A stretch of DNA of 64,000 bases from Sabethes cyaneus (lineage: Eukaryota > Arthropoda > Insecta > Diptera > Culicidae), in NCBI RefSeq assembly GCF_943734655.1, contig NC_071353.1:76268121-76332120 (forward strand). The letters run 5' to 3'. Shown in pieces: positions 11,082 to 21,577 of this stretch. The notes under the pieces are model-generated. The model did not search any database. It was not told the origin of the DNA and saw only the letters and a program-made list of their open reading frames with translations. How positions within the stretch are numbered: position 1 is the stretch's first letter; every line of letters begins with the position of its first letter. The translations under genes and the position numbers were made by a program.

Positions 11082-12030
11082 TCATCCGGGGCGAGATGGG
11101 CGGCATTTATCCCAATCAGGTGATGCATTTCGTATGAAATTTATCACCTGATTAGGAGCAGCATTCCAAATATCGCAGGGCTGAGTCAACCCCTTATCAA
11201 GATAGCTACGTCGTTTATGATATAGTGCAACACAGTCGCACAACAAATGTTCGGAGCTTTCAATCTCATGATTACAAAAACGACAGTTAGCTTCATTAAG
11301 TTTACCGATGAGTTTCAGGTGGTACTTACAAGGACAATGTCCTGTTATCAAACCGGTGTATGTGCTCAAGTCGGGTTTTGAAAGGTTTAATAGTTTTTGT
11401 TATTGAAGAGCATTTGGCTCTATAAAACATTTCGATTGCCGGGCATTCGAGGTAATATTCCAGTTAGACTGTACCTTTAGTTTTTCCCAATTCCTAAGTT
11501 CCATTTTAAGGGCACATGAAGATAGTCCAAAAAAGGGTTCGGGTCCTATGAACTGCATAGATGATCCCTTCTTTGCCAATTGATCAGCGGTTTCGTTCCC
11601 TTTGATTCCGCAGTGACCAGGAACCCAATAGAGGTTGACCATATTGCGACAGGAAAGTTTTTCCAACAGTTTTATGCATTCCCACACCAGTTTAGAAGTG
11701 TGAGTTTTTGATTTCAAAGCATTCAATGCTGCTTGACTATCCGAGCAAATACAGATATTTGCATTTTTGTAGTTTCTTTTTATGCATATCGATACACACT
11801 CTAGTATTGCATTTATTTCTGCTTGAAATACAGTGGGATGTTTGCCCATTGAAACTGAAACGTTAATCCCTGGGCCTGTTATACCAGCACCTGTCATGTT
11901 ATTTTGTCTTGATCCGTCTGTGTAGAACACCAGTGATCCTGAGCGAAAGTTAGGTTCTCTTGCATTCCAATCAGAGCGAGTAAAATCAAGAACATGAAAT
12001 TTGTGATCGAAGTAGTTGTAACCGGTGGTT
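11082..12030 (-). pseudogene. LOA-like LINE: RNase H domain and C-terminal zinc motif
   Basis: This is the 3' part of ORF2 of a LOA-like LINE. RNase H is read from 12030 down to about 11400, with active-site segments FYTDGS, AEINAI, CSDSQAAL and VPGHCGIKGNETAD. After an in-frame TAA near 11400, the same frame continues with LTGHCPCKYHLKLIGKL and a CRFC...EHLLCDC zinc motif, ending near 11082. The upstream RT lies at 13825-15209, so about 1.8 kb of foreign DNA separates the two. The presence of RNase H places the LINE in the I/LOA group; endonuclease details favour LOA (Lian/Baggins type). Confidence 0.85.
11109..11156. other. Short hairpin at LOA-like LINE 3' end
   Basis: AATCAGGTGA and TCACCTGATT form a perfect 10-bp stem around a 20-nt loop containing a TTTCGTATGAAA palindrome. 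It overlaps the last codons of ORF2. Confidence 0.5.
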
Positions 12031-12747
12031 CCTATTTATACGGTCTTGTGACTCCATCCCAAGAAATCACTTTTTCTTTGCCATAAAAACATCAATCCCA
12101 ATACCCTAATTACGCCTCTGACCGGACTGACATTGATGTGAGAGCGACGAGTGGGTATCTCAGACATCGCTCTGCTGTGTACCGCAAGTCACATTCACAC
12201 TGAACAATCTTCATGAAGAGGGTGTGAACGCACTCCACCAAAGTACTTATAGTTAGCGCTAAGGGGACATTGATTGGCAACGTCACCAACAGTTACGGAA
12301 CCAAACGGATGTGGCCAGATCTGTCAAAATTCAACAGTTGGTTGAAGTGAGGCCCATCTAATAAAGTTTAGCTTATTAAACTTGGTATCTGGTGGATGCT
12401 TTCTTTCCGTTCTCGACTTCTGAGCAGAAGTGCGCGTCTTGAAGTAGTAGCTACTAGTAACAGTAGTTAAATTACTAGTCAAGTTACAACTAAAGATTAA
12501 TTACTCAAATGAAATTTATTAAGTGCTAGTTAGGACCAATACAACATGCTAAAAGCTAAAATTGTTAGTTAAACGAAAACGAACAACACGTGTAAGCACT
12601 ACGAGCAAAAATAAGAAGTACGAAAAAGGTTCACAAAGGGCCTTTTTCTTTACATCGGATCGAAATCTCCGACTTTTCTTCGTAGTAATTCTGATTAACT
12701 AACCTGTCAGTTTCTTTGTTTATCGCGTCTATGCTTGTTTACAGTGA
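12031..12747. other. Unassigned insert inside the LOA-like LINE (possible solo LTR)
   Basis: This lies between the RNase H and RT parts of the LINE. The segment 12132-12390 starts TGTGAGAGCG, contains AATAAA and ends before TTGGTATCTGG, which could be an LTR followed by a primer site, but no partner or target duplication is visible. The rest is AT-rich with no gene seen. Confidence 0.3.
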
Positions 12748-12751
12748 TGGT

Positions 12752-13200
12752 ATGAATATGCCAAGAGAATCCAGAAGACATAATTGGTCAAAAAAGGCAT
12801 TGCAAGCGACCTTGACCACTATAAGGCGAGACGGAATATCCACAAAATAAGTCGCCAAGTTCCACGGCATTCTGAGGCAGGCGTTAGCTCGGTATGTGAG
12901 GCCATACGAAAGGGCAATCTCGGGGCAAGAGGTGGACCAAATTGATTCCTTCAAAACTGTCTGTTTTCATTCCCGCTGCAGAACAAGAACTGGTGGTCCA
13001 TATTTTGTAAATGGAGGTTCGATGCTACGGTATTATTACCCGTGAAATCAGAATCCTCGTATACCAGCTGGCAGAGGGAAACGGAAAAGTATATGTCTTC
13101 AACACTAAAATACAGCTAGCCTTAGCGTCATCCGAAGCATTCTTTGTGTGCTCCAGAGGCAACCTCCGCGGCTCAATTGACTTCAAGCGGCTTACGGTCA
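12752..13200 (+). pseudogene. pogo/Tigger-like DNA-binding (psq/CENP-B) fragment, decayed
   Basis: The first part of the plus-strand translation (12752 on) reads as a pipsqueak-type helix-turn-helix: WSKKALQATLTTIRRDGIST, a stop, then VAKFHGILRQALARYVR. A further block, EQELVVHIL, a stop, then CYGIITREIRILVYQLAEGN (about 12985-13080), matches the layout of the second CENP-B-type DNA-binding segment in pogo/Tigger transposases and jerky-like proteins. Stops at 12848-12850 and 13008-13010 and a frame change between the two blocks show it is dead. The DDE domain is missing; a GT-rich tract follows. Confidence 0.6.
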
Positions 13201-13230
13201 ATAGTTTTTTCGACATTTTGACACGTTTTA

Positions 13231-13331
13231 TGTTTGTGTATGTATGGGTGTGTATGTGTATGTATATCTGTGTATGTATGTGTATATGCATGTGTGTGTG
13301 AGTGTGTGTGTGTGTATGTGTATGTGGGTGG
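13231..13331. repeat. Imperfect (TG/TATG)n microsatellite
   Basis: TG-rich simple sequence with TATG interruptions. The frames across it in both strands are artefacts. Confidence 0.9.
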
Positions 13332-13372
13332 TTGTTGTACTTATATACACCCTTCAAGCATGTGTTTATAAG

Positions 13373-13620
13373 GGTGCTCATTATGCCCCAGGGGGTGCTC
13401 ATTTTGCCCCACACGCTGACCGATTTTTAGTTTTTGAAGCATAAGTTTAAATTGCAATTTTCGTCATCAAATCAATTATTTTTCAATTTGTCAACAGTAT
13501 GCCTTTAATTATCGATAGTGAATGTATGTTTTGCAATGACGACCCTTTAAAAATTCAGTCATTTTGGGTGCTTAAATCAGCCAACAAGTTAGGGTGCTCA
13601 TTATGCCCCTAATACCCCTA
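13373..13620. repeat. Dispersed GGGTGCTCATTATGCCCC motifs
   Basis: Three copies of the 18-bp motif occur, at about 13374, 13393 and 13594. The last is followed by TAATACCCCTA. They may be ends of an unidentified insert. Sequence around them to 13820 is AT-rich with no gene seen. Confidence 0.45.
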
Positions 13621-13824
13621 TATCTGAATTGAAAAAACATCTGGGCAGAGCGTTAGACATGAAAAAAGAAAAAGAGAAATTGAACTTTTTCTTACCTGGC
13701 GCTCCTCCAGATAATTATTTTTGCATGAAAATCAGAACTTAAGGTTTTTTTGTATGTACTTTCATGATAAAATAGTCATTAGCTTGATCGCATCGTTTTT
13801 ACGGTGTTGCCCGTTAGAGGGTTA

Positions 13825-15209
13825 ACTATTGCTGTGTATATCCAGTAAATCATATTTGGTTTAAGACCCCATTTTTTACCGAAGGTTGTTTTACAGACCC
13901 AAAAAGCATTTATTGCTTTACTTGTTTGTTGTTCGATATGCGTGTTCCAACAAAGTTGTTTATCTAAGGTACTTGATACCCAAATACTTGACATCTGTAG
14001 ATAGAGACAACTTAACGTCTCCTAGTTTTAGATCAGTGAAAGACACTTTGCGTCTTTTAGTAAATGGCACAATTGTTGTTTTCGTAGGATTTATGCTCAA
14101 TCCCTCGCTTTTGCACCATGATAATGTGAAGTTTAATGCGCTTTGCATTCTGTCAGAGATGATAGTATCGTACTTTCCGCGGACTATGATAACAATATCA
14201 TCCGCAAATCCGATTGTTTCAAATCCTTTGTGCTTCAGTTTAACGAGAAGATCATCAACTACTAGAGACCACAAAAGAGGGGATAGGACACCCCCTTGAG
14301 GACAGCCTTTGACAGCTATTACTTTTACTTCTGTGTCTCCAAGATTGGCTGATATTTCGCTGTTTGATAGCATTTCCACAACCCAATCGATTATACTTAC
14401 ATTGAAGCCACGATTTCTCATGGCATTCTTCATCGATAGGAAAGATGCATTATCAAAAGCACTTTCAATATCAAGAAATGACGCTAAAAGAATTTCTTTG
14501 GTAGATTTTTCAATTTTTGTTACAAGAATGTGAAGAGCTGTTATCGTTGATTTGCCTGCTTGATAAGCAAATTGCTCTTTGGTTAGTAGATTTTTAGGAA
14601 GTATTTCAGATTTAACGTACTCATCGATCAGTTTTTCCATTAATTTCAAGAAAATTGACGAGAGACTAATTGGTCTGAATGCTTTGGGAGAGGACTTATC
14701 TTTTTTATTAGCTTTTGGTATAAATATTGCCCTGACTTTCCTCCAAATTTTTGGAATATATCCCAATACAAAACTTGACCTAAATAGTTTTTCTAAAGCG
14801 GGAATTATTATCGGTTTGCACTTTTGAATAAGTGCCGGGAAATTCCATCTGGACCAGGTGATTTGAATGGACTGAAAGAATCGATAGCCCATTCAATTCT
14901 AGAGTATGAGAAAATTAAGTTTGCTAAATTTGTAGGTTCTTCGCTGAACATATCTAGGGTCCTAGTAGGTTCATTCCGGACCTCTTGTTCTTCTGTAGCA
15001 TTTTGCATGCTATTAAAATTTTGCACTTGATCGGTGAGTAAGAGCGATCCTGGAAAATAAGTATGCATCATTAGTTCCAGAGTTTCATTTACGGTTTTCG
15101 TAAATTGGCCGTTGGTCTTTTTGAGGGATCCAAGGCCATTTGAATGATCTTTCGAGAGAACTTTTTGAAGTCTTGCAGTCTCAGGAGCGCTCTCTATGTT
15201 TTCACACAT
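13825..15209 (-). pseudogene. LOA-like LINE: reverse transcriptase domain
   Basis: Minus-strand RT blocks follow in order: SPGPDGI near 14855, FRPISLSSIFLKLMEKLID near 14660, AFDNASF near 14440, GCPQGGVLSPLLW near 14300, the catalytic GFADDIVII near 14210 and LKYLGIKYL near 13985. There is a frame change near 14810-14890 between the linker and the RT core, and another near 13980. The domain is cut near 13825 (after YTAIVNPL) by the insert holding the pogo-like fragment. It continues upstream into 15282-15592 and then, across the copia insertion, into 46613-47270. Confidence 0.88.
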
Positions 15210-15281
15210 ATGCTTCCAATCTTTCCGCTTCGATCTTCTTATTTCTCTGTTGTAATTACTCAGGGCCTCTTTGTACTCAGA

Positions 15282-15592
15282 TCAGTTTGACGTTGTTTTA
15301 GCACGATTAAACAGCTTCCGTGCTTTCCTGCGTAGTTTCCCTAACTTATCATTCCACCATGAGACATCTCTGTTAGTCGTACGCTGTTTTAGAGGACAGC
15401 TGGCAGTATAAGCTTGATTAATATTTGTTATTAGGTAATTAGAACTATTTTCCAACTCTTGGATGGTATCTACATCACTTAAGATAGGTTTATATTGATT
15501 AATATTAGAGATATACAGATCCCAATTTGTTTTTCGGGCATCTCTATAGGTTTCCTTGATTATATCACTAGCTGCAATTTCAAACAAAATTT
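15282..15592 (-). pseudogene. LOA-like LINE: endonuclease-RT linker
   Basis: The linker segment includes VSWWNDKLGKLRRKARKLF, the usual basic WW..L..LR.KAR motif between endonuclease and RT. At 15592 it is broken by the copia 3' LTR. The endonuclease frame ending at 46613 resumes in register here when one AATTT is removed. Confidence 0.8.
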
Positions 15593-15945
15593 TTTTAATA
15601 TTTCGGACAACGAAGTAAAACGCGTGCACGTCGTATCGAATCAATCACCCTTATTCTGCGAGTCACATGACTCAATACGACAATTGTCTCTTGGGTGACT
15701 CGCCACGGCGAGTCGAGTCACCTAAGTGACACTCGTGTCACCTAGGTAAGAAACCCTTGTCACCTAAGTGACAAGGCGAGTCACCTAGGCGACAATTGTC
15801 ACCTGATTCGCGGTGACTGCAACATAGTCTCGTCACTCGCCTCGCAGAATAAGGGTAAATGACAAAAGAGAAAGATTTATTTGACACTTTAATACACGTT
15901 TAATGTGAAAGTTCAATTGTGTTACACTCTTAACTTAATTTTAAC
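15593..15945 (-). repeat. copia 3' LTR (contains a MITE)
   Basis: About 138 bp of LTR are interrupted by a 212-bp MITE. Read on the minus strand, the LTR starts TGTTAAAATTAAG. It differs from the 5' LTR at about one or two bases. Confidence 0.88.
15646..15857. mobile_element. 212-bp MITE inside copia LTR, AAT target duplication
   Basis: The ends are inverted (ACCCTTATTCTGCGAG / CTCGCAGAATAAGGGT) and flanked by AAT at 15643-15645 and 15858-15860. The interior is built from repeated GTCACCTAAGTGAC and GTCACCTAGGCGAC palindromic motifs. The other LTR at 46474-46612 is the empty site. The 3-bp duplication fits PIF/Harbinger-like insertion. Confidence 0.88.
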
Positions 15946-15953
15946 ATCCTCGC

Positions 15954-17604
15954 TCAATTGAACAGCCCCAGCTGACCACGAAGCTTTCGAAATTTCGGTG
16001 ACGCCAACCCCTTGGTCATCACGTCTGCAATTTGTTGTTCGGTTGGTATGTATTCGAGTCGTAGTTTACCGTCATCTACGAGCTCTCGCACAAAGTAATG
16101 CTGAACTTCGACGTGCTTCATTCGTTTCTGCTTCCGAGGCTCCTTTGTTAAGGCAATACACGGTTGATTGTCCTCGAACACAGTAACCGGCTCCTTAACT
16201 TGTCGTCCAATCGATTTAAGTAAATTCACTATCCATATCACTTCGCAACTTGCCTAGCAAAGAGCCATCATCTCTGCTTCTGTAGTCGACATGGCTACCG
16301 AAGATTGCTTCCTAGTCGCCCATGCCACCGTTGAGCCGTAAAGCTTAATAACGAATCCCGAAACTGAACGACGATCGTTAGGGTCATTGCCCCAATCGGC
16401 ATCTGCAAAAGCTACAAGATCTGCAAACGAATCCTGTCGGAGATATACGGGCTGACAGTCGACTGTTCCACGCAAGTAACGTAACACTCTCTTCAAATGT
16501 ATCCAGTGCTCTTCCGTAGCACAACACTGGAAACCAGCAAAATAATTCACTGCCTCACAAATGTCCGGCCTGGATGTCACCATCAGGTACATAAGACAGC
16601 CAACCAGTTCTCTGTATGGCTTAGTAGTAAATTTCACGGCACTCTTCTCCTTCCCAAGTTTCAGATGTGGCTCCATAGGAATGGCCGAAGGTTTACATTC
16701 ATTCATTCCGAACCGATCGAGAACACTTTTTATGTATGGCTTCTGATCGATACTCATGGATCCCTTCTCTCGATCGCGTTGTATGGACGGACCAAGAAAA
16801 CATTTTACTTCATGTAGATCCCGCATCTCAAACTCGGCAGAAAGCTGTCGCTTAAGCCAAACTATTGACTTGTTCGAATTTCCAGTGATGAGGATGTCGT
16901 CAACATAAATCAGAATGTACATCACTATGCCATTCGTCGTCGACCAAGTGTACAAACAAAAATCATGTTCACTTCTTCTAAACTCCAGACGAGTCATAAA
17001 TTCATGAAACCGTTCATTCCACTTCCGCGATGCCTGTTTTAGACCGTAGATCGCCTTATTCAGTCGACAAACAAGCGATCTACCCCGTTCAAACCCAGAC
17101 GGCTGCCGCATAAACACTTCCTCATCCAAAACTCCGTTTAAAAACGCACACTTTACATCCATTTGGTGGATGTCCCAGTCTTCCTGATTAGCAAGAGATA
17201 ACAAAATTCGCAAAGTGGTCATTTTTACTACCGGCGAGTAAGTATCCGAATAATCAAATCCTTCACGCTGTGAAAAACCACGGGCCACGAGCCTGGCTTT
17301 GTAGCGTTCGATTTCACCTTCACTATTTCTTTTAACTTTAAACACCCATTTGTTGTCAACCACTCTCCTTCCTTCAGGTAACTCTACTAAGCTCCAGGTT
17401 TTATTTTTCTCCAGGGATTCAAGTTCGTTTTCTATTGCTTTCTTCCACATTGACCAATCACTACGCTTTTTCAGTAACCCAACATCTGACGGTATATTTT
17501 CTACAAACTCTTCAGCACTGAGAGCAAACGCCGTCATATCGTAATCACGATGCCACGCTGGCGGAACCACTTATCTTCGGCTTCTCCGAATACCTCTCTC
17601 TTGG
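15954..17604 (-). pseudogene. pol: copia pol: reverse transcriptase and RNase H
   Basis: A 438-codon minus-strand frame (17570-16254) carries the copia RT blocks: NKWVFKVKRNSEGEIERYKA, LVARGFSQREG, the DVKCAFLNG catalytic Asp block and the active site YVDDILITG. RNase H begins with ADADWGND and continues to STTEAEMMAL. An in-frame TAG at 16254-16256 interrupts RNase H; the same frame then runs from 16241 to 15954 with HVEVQHYFVRELV and the DVMTKGL end. Another in-frame stop (TAA near 17571) precedes VVPPAW. Apart from these stops the domain looks intact. Confidence 0.93.
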
Positions 17605-17608
17605 TATG

Positions 17609-17818
17609 CGTTATGTTGGCGTATCGTGACAACGTGGCATATCACGCCAGATGTTTGCACCAATAAAGGTGCAGGTAGGATAATTTAGCTATGTAAGCAT
17701 ATTTAGCAATAAAACCGCTTGCGCGTGAGGTGCTAATCCTCTTTCATCGCGCAGCAGTCTAGGTGTACATTGTGTTGTAAGTTTTTAAAAAGAATACCGA
17801 ATCACTTTGGTAGTTTTG
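17609..17818 (+). repeat. gypsy 5' LTR
   Basis: A 210-bp LTR beginning CGTTATGTTGGCG and ending GGTAGTTTTG. It is matched by 43884-44093, with one noticed difference (CGCCAG versus CGCCAC). Confidence 0.92.
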
Positions 17819-17836
17819 TGGCGCAGCCGGTAGGAT
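17819..17836 (+). promoter_or_regulatory. Primer binding site, tRNA-Ser type
   Basis: TGGCGCAGCCGGTAGG lies directly after the 5' LTR. It is close to the tRNA-Ser sites of 17.6/297-type elements, supporting the errantivirus grouping. Confidence 0.75.
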
Positions 17837-18265
17837 TTGCGGAAAATCCACCCAAGTAACCAGTAAGCACTTAACACTAGTCCTTGGACAACATTATATA
17901 AGCATACAGAACTATGATTAAAAGCATATTTTTCTTTATATACTTCTGTAGAACTCACATAATGCTAAAAAGGCGAAATAGCGGGTTATTAAAATGCTAC
18001 ACCGCAAGCATCAAATAAACATTATCAGTGTTTGTTTGAGGCTTAATCGAAATGTCATTTTGGTGCTTATTACCGATCTCACTTCACGGTGAAATCAACG
18101 TGAAGTGAATTCGGCCCTATTCCGAAAGTCACGCAAGTGAGATGAAAAGTGATAAGACACACCTCCCGTGAAATCAGGGTTATTCCCAATGTCATGCGAC
18201 CTGCGTGGAATCGAAAAAAATGACATTTCGCGTGAAAACATTCCACTTGGTTTGTAGATGGTGAA

Positions 18266-18526
18266 ATGATTCCACGAAAAGAGGTAAGTTTTGTTTATCA
18301 ATTTTTTATCGATTTATTAGTCAGCGGAGGGCTGGTTTTAGTATTTATAATATGGCAAAAGCTAATTGCAACTAATATTCTATTGCAGGACCGTTATGGA
18401 CTAATGAACTATGATCAAAACAGTCAATACGACGGGACGTTTTCAGTCAGCGAAAAATCTGAGCCGATCGCTGCCAGGTGTCCAGTACAGAATCGTCACG
18501 GTCCGGGTAATTTTAGTGCAAATTAA
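18266..18526 (+). CDS. Unrecognised small ORF with likely intron, copy B
   Basis: Identical to 1528-1788. The likely intron runs from the GTAAGT near 18285 to the CAG ending at 18388. It joins a six-codon exon to a frame of about 46 codons. No family is recognised. Confidence 0.3.
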   Translation: MIPRKEVSFVYQFFIDLLVSGGLVLVFIIWQKLIATNILLQDRYGLMNYDQNSQYDGTFSVSEKSEPIAARCPVQNRHGPGNFSAN

Positions 18527-18555
18527 TTCCAACTAGCAGCACCAATCCGTTCAGA

Positions 18556-19059
18556 GTGATAGGTATGTTAAACGACACGACATGCCAGCAGCGGTATAGC
18601 GGCAAGGAAGTTTACACCACGTTGTTCAGCATATCAGGTTTACGTGTCGCTTGTCGAAAATGGACCGGAACTATACACCGTGCAACTCAAGCAGCAGAAG
18701 AATCTCTCAATGAGATAATCCATGCATTAGTGCGAATTTCGCAGAAACATTTTCCCCCCAAACCAACTTTGGAAACAGCTTACGCCGCCTGTTTTCAGAA
18801 GGCCAAACCTCCCTCTAATCCGTCGTTCTTTTGCCAGCTACAGGACACACTGGACTTTAGCACTCATTTCACCGGCAATGGTGCTGTCAGTAACGAAAGT
18901 GACGAGGACGATCAATTCCTGGACAGCAACGGTGACATCAGTGAAGTAGGAACTGTAAGATCACGATCTACATCGAGGCAGAATAACCATGACGTCGACG
19001 TCGATATTCAATTCCTGCCTATGTTGTGCGTGCCGATGGCTGAGAGCAACGATTGTTAG
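18556..19059 (+). CDS. Unrecognised 167-aa ORF in TIR element 2, copy B
   Basis: This is the counterpart of 1818-2321 with two amino-acid changes. It has an acidic Ser-rich segment (NESDEDDQF) and then an Arg/Ser cluster near residues 130-140. It lies just downstream of the likely intron. It could be part of a gene captured by the transposon; no catalytic motif is seen. Confidence 0.3.
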   Translation: MIGMLNDTTCQQRYSGKEVYTTLFSISGLRVACRKWTGTIHRATQAAEESLNEIIHALVRISQKHFPPKPTLETAYAACFQKAKPPSNPSFFCQLQDTLDFSTHFTGNGAVSNESDEDDQFLDSNGDISEVGTVRSRSTSRQNNHDVDVDIQFLPMLCVPMAESNDC

Positions 19060-19705
19060 GAAGGACTACCGCAACGAATATGAAAAGAAAGATGCTCATA
19101 GTGATCGTCCAAATGCAAGTGACTGTCATTTGTCAGCTGGAAGTTTCTCAAATCAGTTTTCAGAGTTTTTCTGGAAAAGTAAAGAGCCGGCCACCTAACT
19201 GAGGCGAAAGAATCACGCTGCTGTTTGGGATAGAACTCAAACAGAGCTTAATAGTTTGTATTACTTTCCGTAGACGAACAACTATGACTGTCTTTGGAAA
19301 GCCTTACTGGAGTAGCAAGCTAAGGTATTCTAAGGTAGCTAAGGTATGGGACGATTCAATAATGACGTCCACCAAATTTCTGCTTTTTTAGACCCACCCT
19401 CTGTCCGATTGTGTCACAAAACTCAACCTCCCCCCCCCTTTGGACGTCACACAAACCCAAAATAAATAAGAAAAGCGTGTTGAAAACAAAAACCGGTTTA
19501 TAAAAATAGCTTAACCTTTTAAGAGTTAGACTATGATTAAAAAAACATCTATTTATATAAAAGGCTTATGTCTGTCGCCAAAACGAGGGGCGCGATATGT
19601 ATTTTCGTGGTAATAATCGCCCACATTAAGCAAAGACTCAAACCAATCATACCAAATTACATTCAAGACTACCATACCAATTACATTACCAATTACATAC
19701 CAGAC

Positions 19706-20711
19706 TGGTCGATTAGACTACTCGATTTGATTGCTCGACTGGACTGCTCAACTGAACTACTCGACTGAACTGTTCGATTCGACTTCTCGACTCAACTGCT
19801 TGATTGGACATATCGACTTGACTGAACAGCTCGATTTAACTACTCGAGTGGACTACTGCTCGATTCAACTGCTTGATTCCACTGCTCGACTGGACTACTC
19901 GACTCAACTGCTCGAATGAACTGCCTGACGCAACTTCTCGATTGGACTATTCGAATAAGCTGCTCGACTCAACTGCTCAACCTGATTGCTAGATTCAACT
20001 GCTCGACTAGACTACTCGATTTGATTGCTCGACTCAACTGACAGCTTGATTCTATAGCTAGACTGCTCGACTTAGCCACTCAACTCGACTGCTTGACTCA
20101 ACTGCTTGACTTAACTGTTTGATTCGACAGCTCGACTTGACTGCTCGATTCAACTGCTTGACTGGAATACTCAACTGAACTGCTCGACTTAACTGCTCGA
20201 CTAGACTACTCGATTCAACTGCTCGACGAGACTACTCGATTCAACTGATCGACGGGACTACTCGACTTAACTGCTCGATTAAACTACTTGACTGGACTGC
20301 TCGATTAAACTGCTCGGGTAAACTGGCCATCTCGATTGCTCGACTCAACTGCTCGGCTGAACTGCGTGACTGAACAGCTTGATTTGACTGCTCGACTCAA
20401 CTGCTTGACTTCTGTTTGATTCGACAGCTCGTCTTAACTGCTCGATTCAACTGCTCGATTCAAATGTTCGATACTACTGCTCGACTGGTCTACTCAACTC
20501 AACTGCTCGCCTGGACTACTCGACTCAACTGCTCGACTGGACTACTCGACTCGACTGCTCGACTAGACTACTAGACTCGACTGCTCGAATGAACTATTCG
20601 ACTCGACTGCTCGATTCGACTGCTCGAATGAACTGCTCGGCTCGACTACTCGAATGAACTACTCGACTCAACTGCTCGAAAAACTGCTCGACTCAACTGT
20701 TAGACTTAACC
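19706..20711. repeat. 13-bp minisatellite, copy B
   Basis: About 78 degenerate copies of the CTGCTCGACTCAA-type unit. They match copy A almost base for base (one noticed difference, CTGAACTGCGTG versus CTGAACAGCGTG). Confidence 0.9.
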
Positions 20712-21489
20712 GCTTTATATTTATATTTTCCGGATCGTAAGATTCGGGCTCAACTAGTAGAAAATAACAGTCGAGTATTTTCTCGAAAAACATAAATTTA
20801 AATTTCGAGATTTTTCCGGATAAACTGATCTTAGAGTTATCTTTTTAACGAAATTATAAAAAGATTCCACGTTTTTTTGTTAACTTTCTTTACCCGGCGA
20901 GTAGACTTTTGCTGCTGTTTTACAGATTTTTTTTATCGAATTGCTGACTTGCTTGTATGTAATTTTGTAATTGTGCCTGACTGTCAAGCGCCGTCAGTTG
21001 GAACAATTACTAGTTTCAATAGAAAGATTCTGTTCAACCAATCAAACAAGTCGCTTCTTGAGTGAAGCAAAGGTAGGAGAGAATCAGTTTCATTTATTTG
21101 TTTCGATGATGTCTGAAGATAATGAGTAATAAATGACCGAGAAACAAATTTTTGCAACCTTTTGATGAAAATAAAATTTTCTTCGGCGGATGTCACATTT
21201 GCCTAGACCCCCTCCCCCCCTTTGTCACAACCTGTCACAAAATTGCCACCCCCCTCCCCCCATAAGCAATGGACGTCATTATTGAATGGTCCCAAATAGG
21301 TACGTTGTTACATAACCGATTTTGCACACTACACACGAAATTGGTGATCAATGAACAATGAATTCAGATCGAACTTGACGCTGGAATATGAAAGGCAGAA
21401 ACACGATTGAAGTTGTAAACAACTATTGAAAAATGTGATCTACTAATAGAATAAATTTCAAATTATGTTATATTTCTTATTGTATTTGG
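20712..21489. other. AT-rich unassigned sequence, copy B
   Basis: No gene is supported. It is the duplicate of 3977-4754, with poly-C runs near 21215-21260. Confidence 0.5.
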
Positions 21490-21500
21490 AGTGTGTGTGC

Positions 21501-21571
<71 letters not shown>

Positions 21572-21577
21572 TGTGTT
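21490..21577. repeat. GT microsatellite at LINE 3' end, copy B
   Basis: A (GT)n tract next to the oligo-T of the LINE. It is a few units shorter than copy A. Confidence 0.9.
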
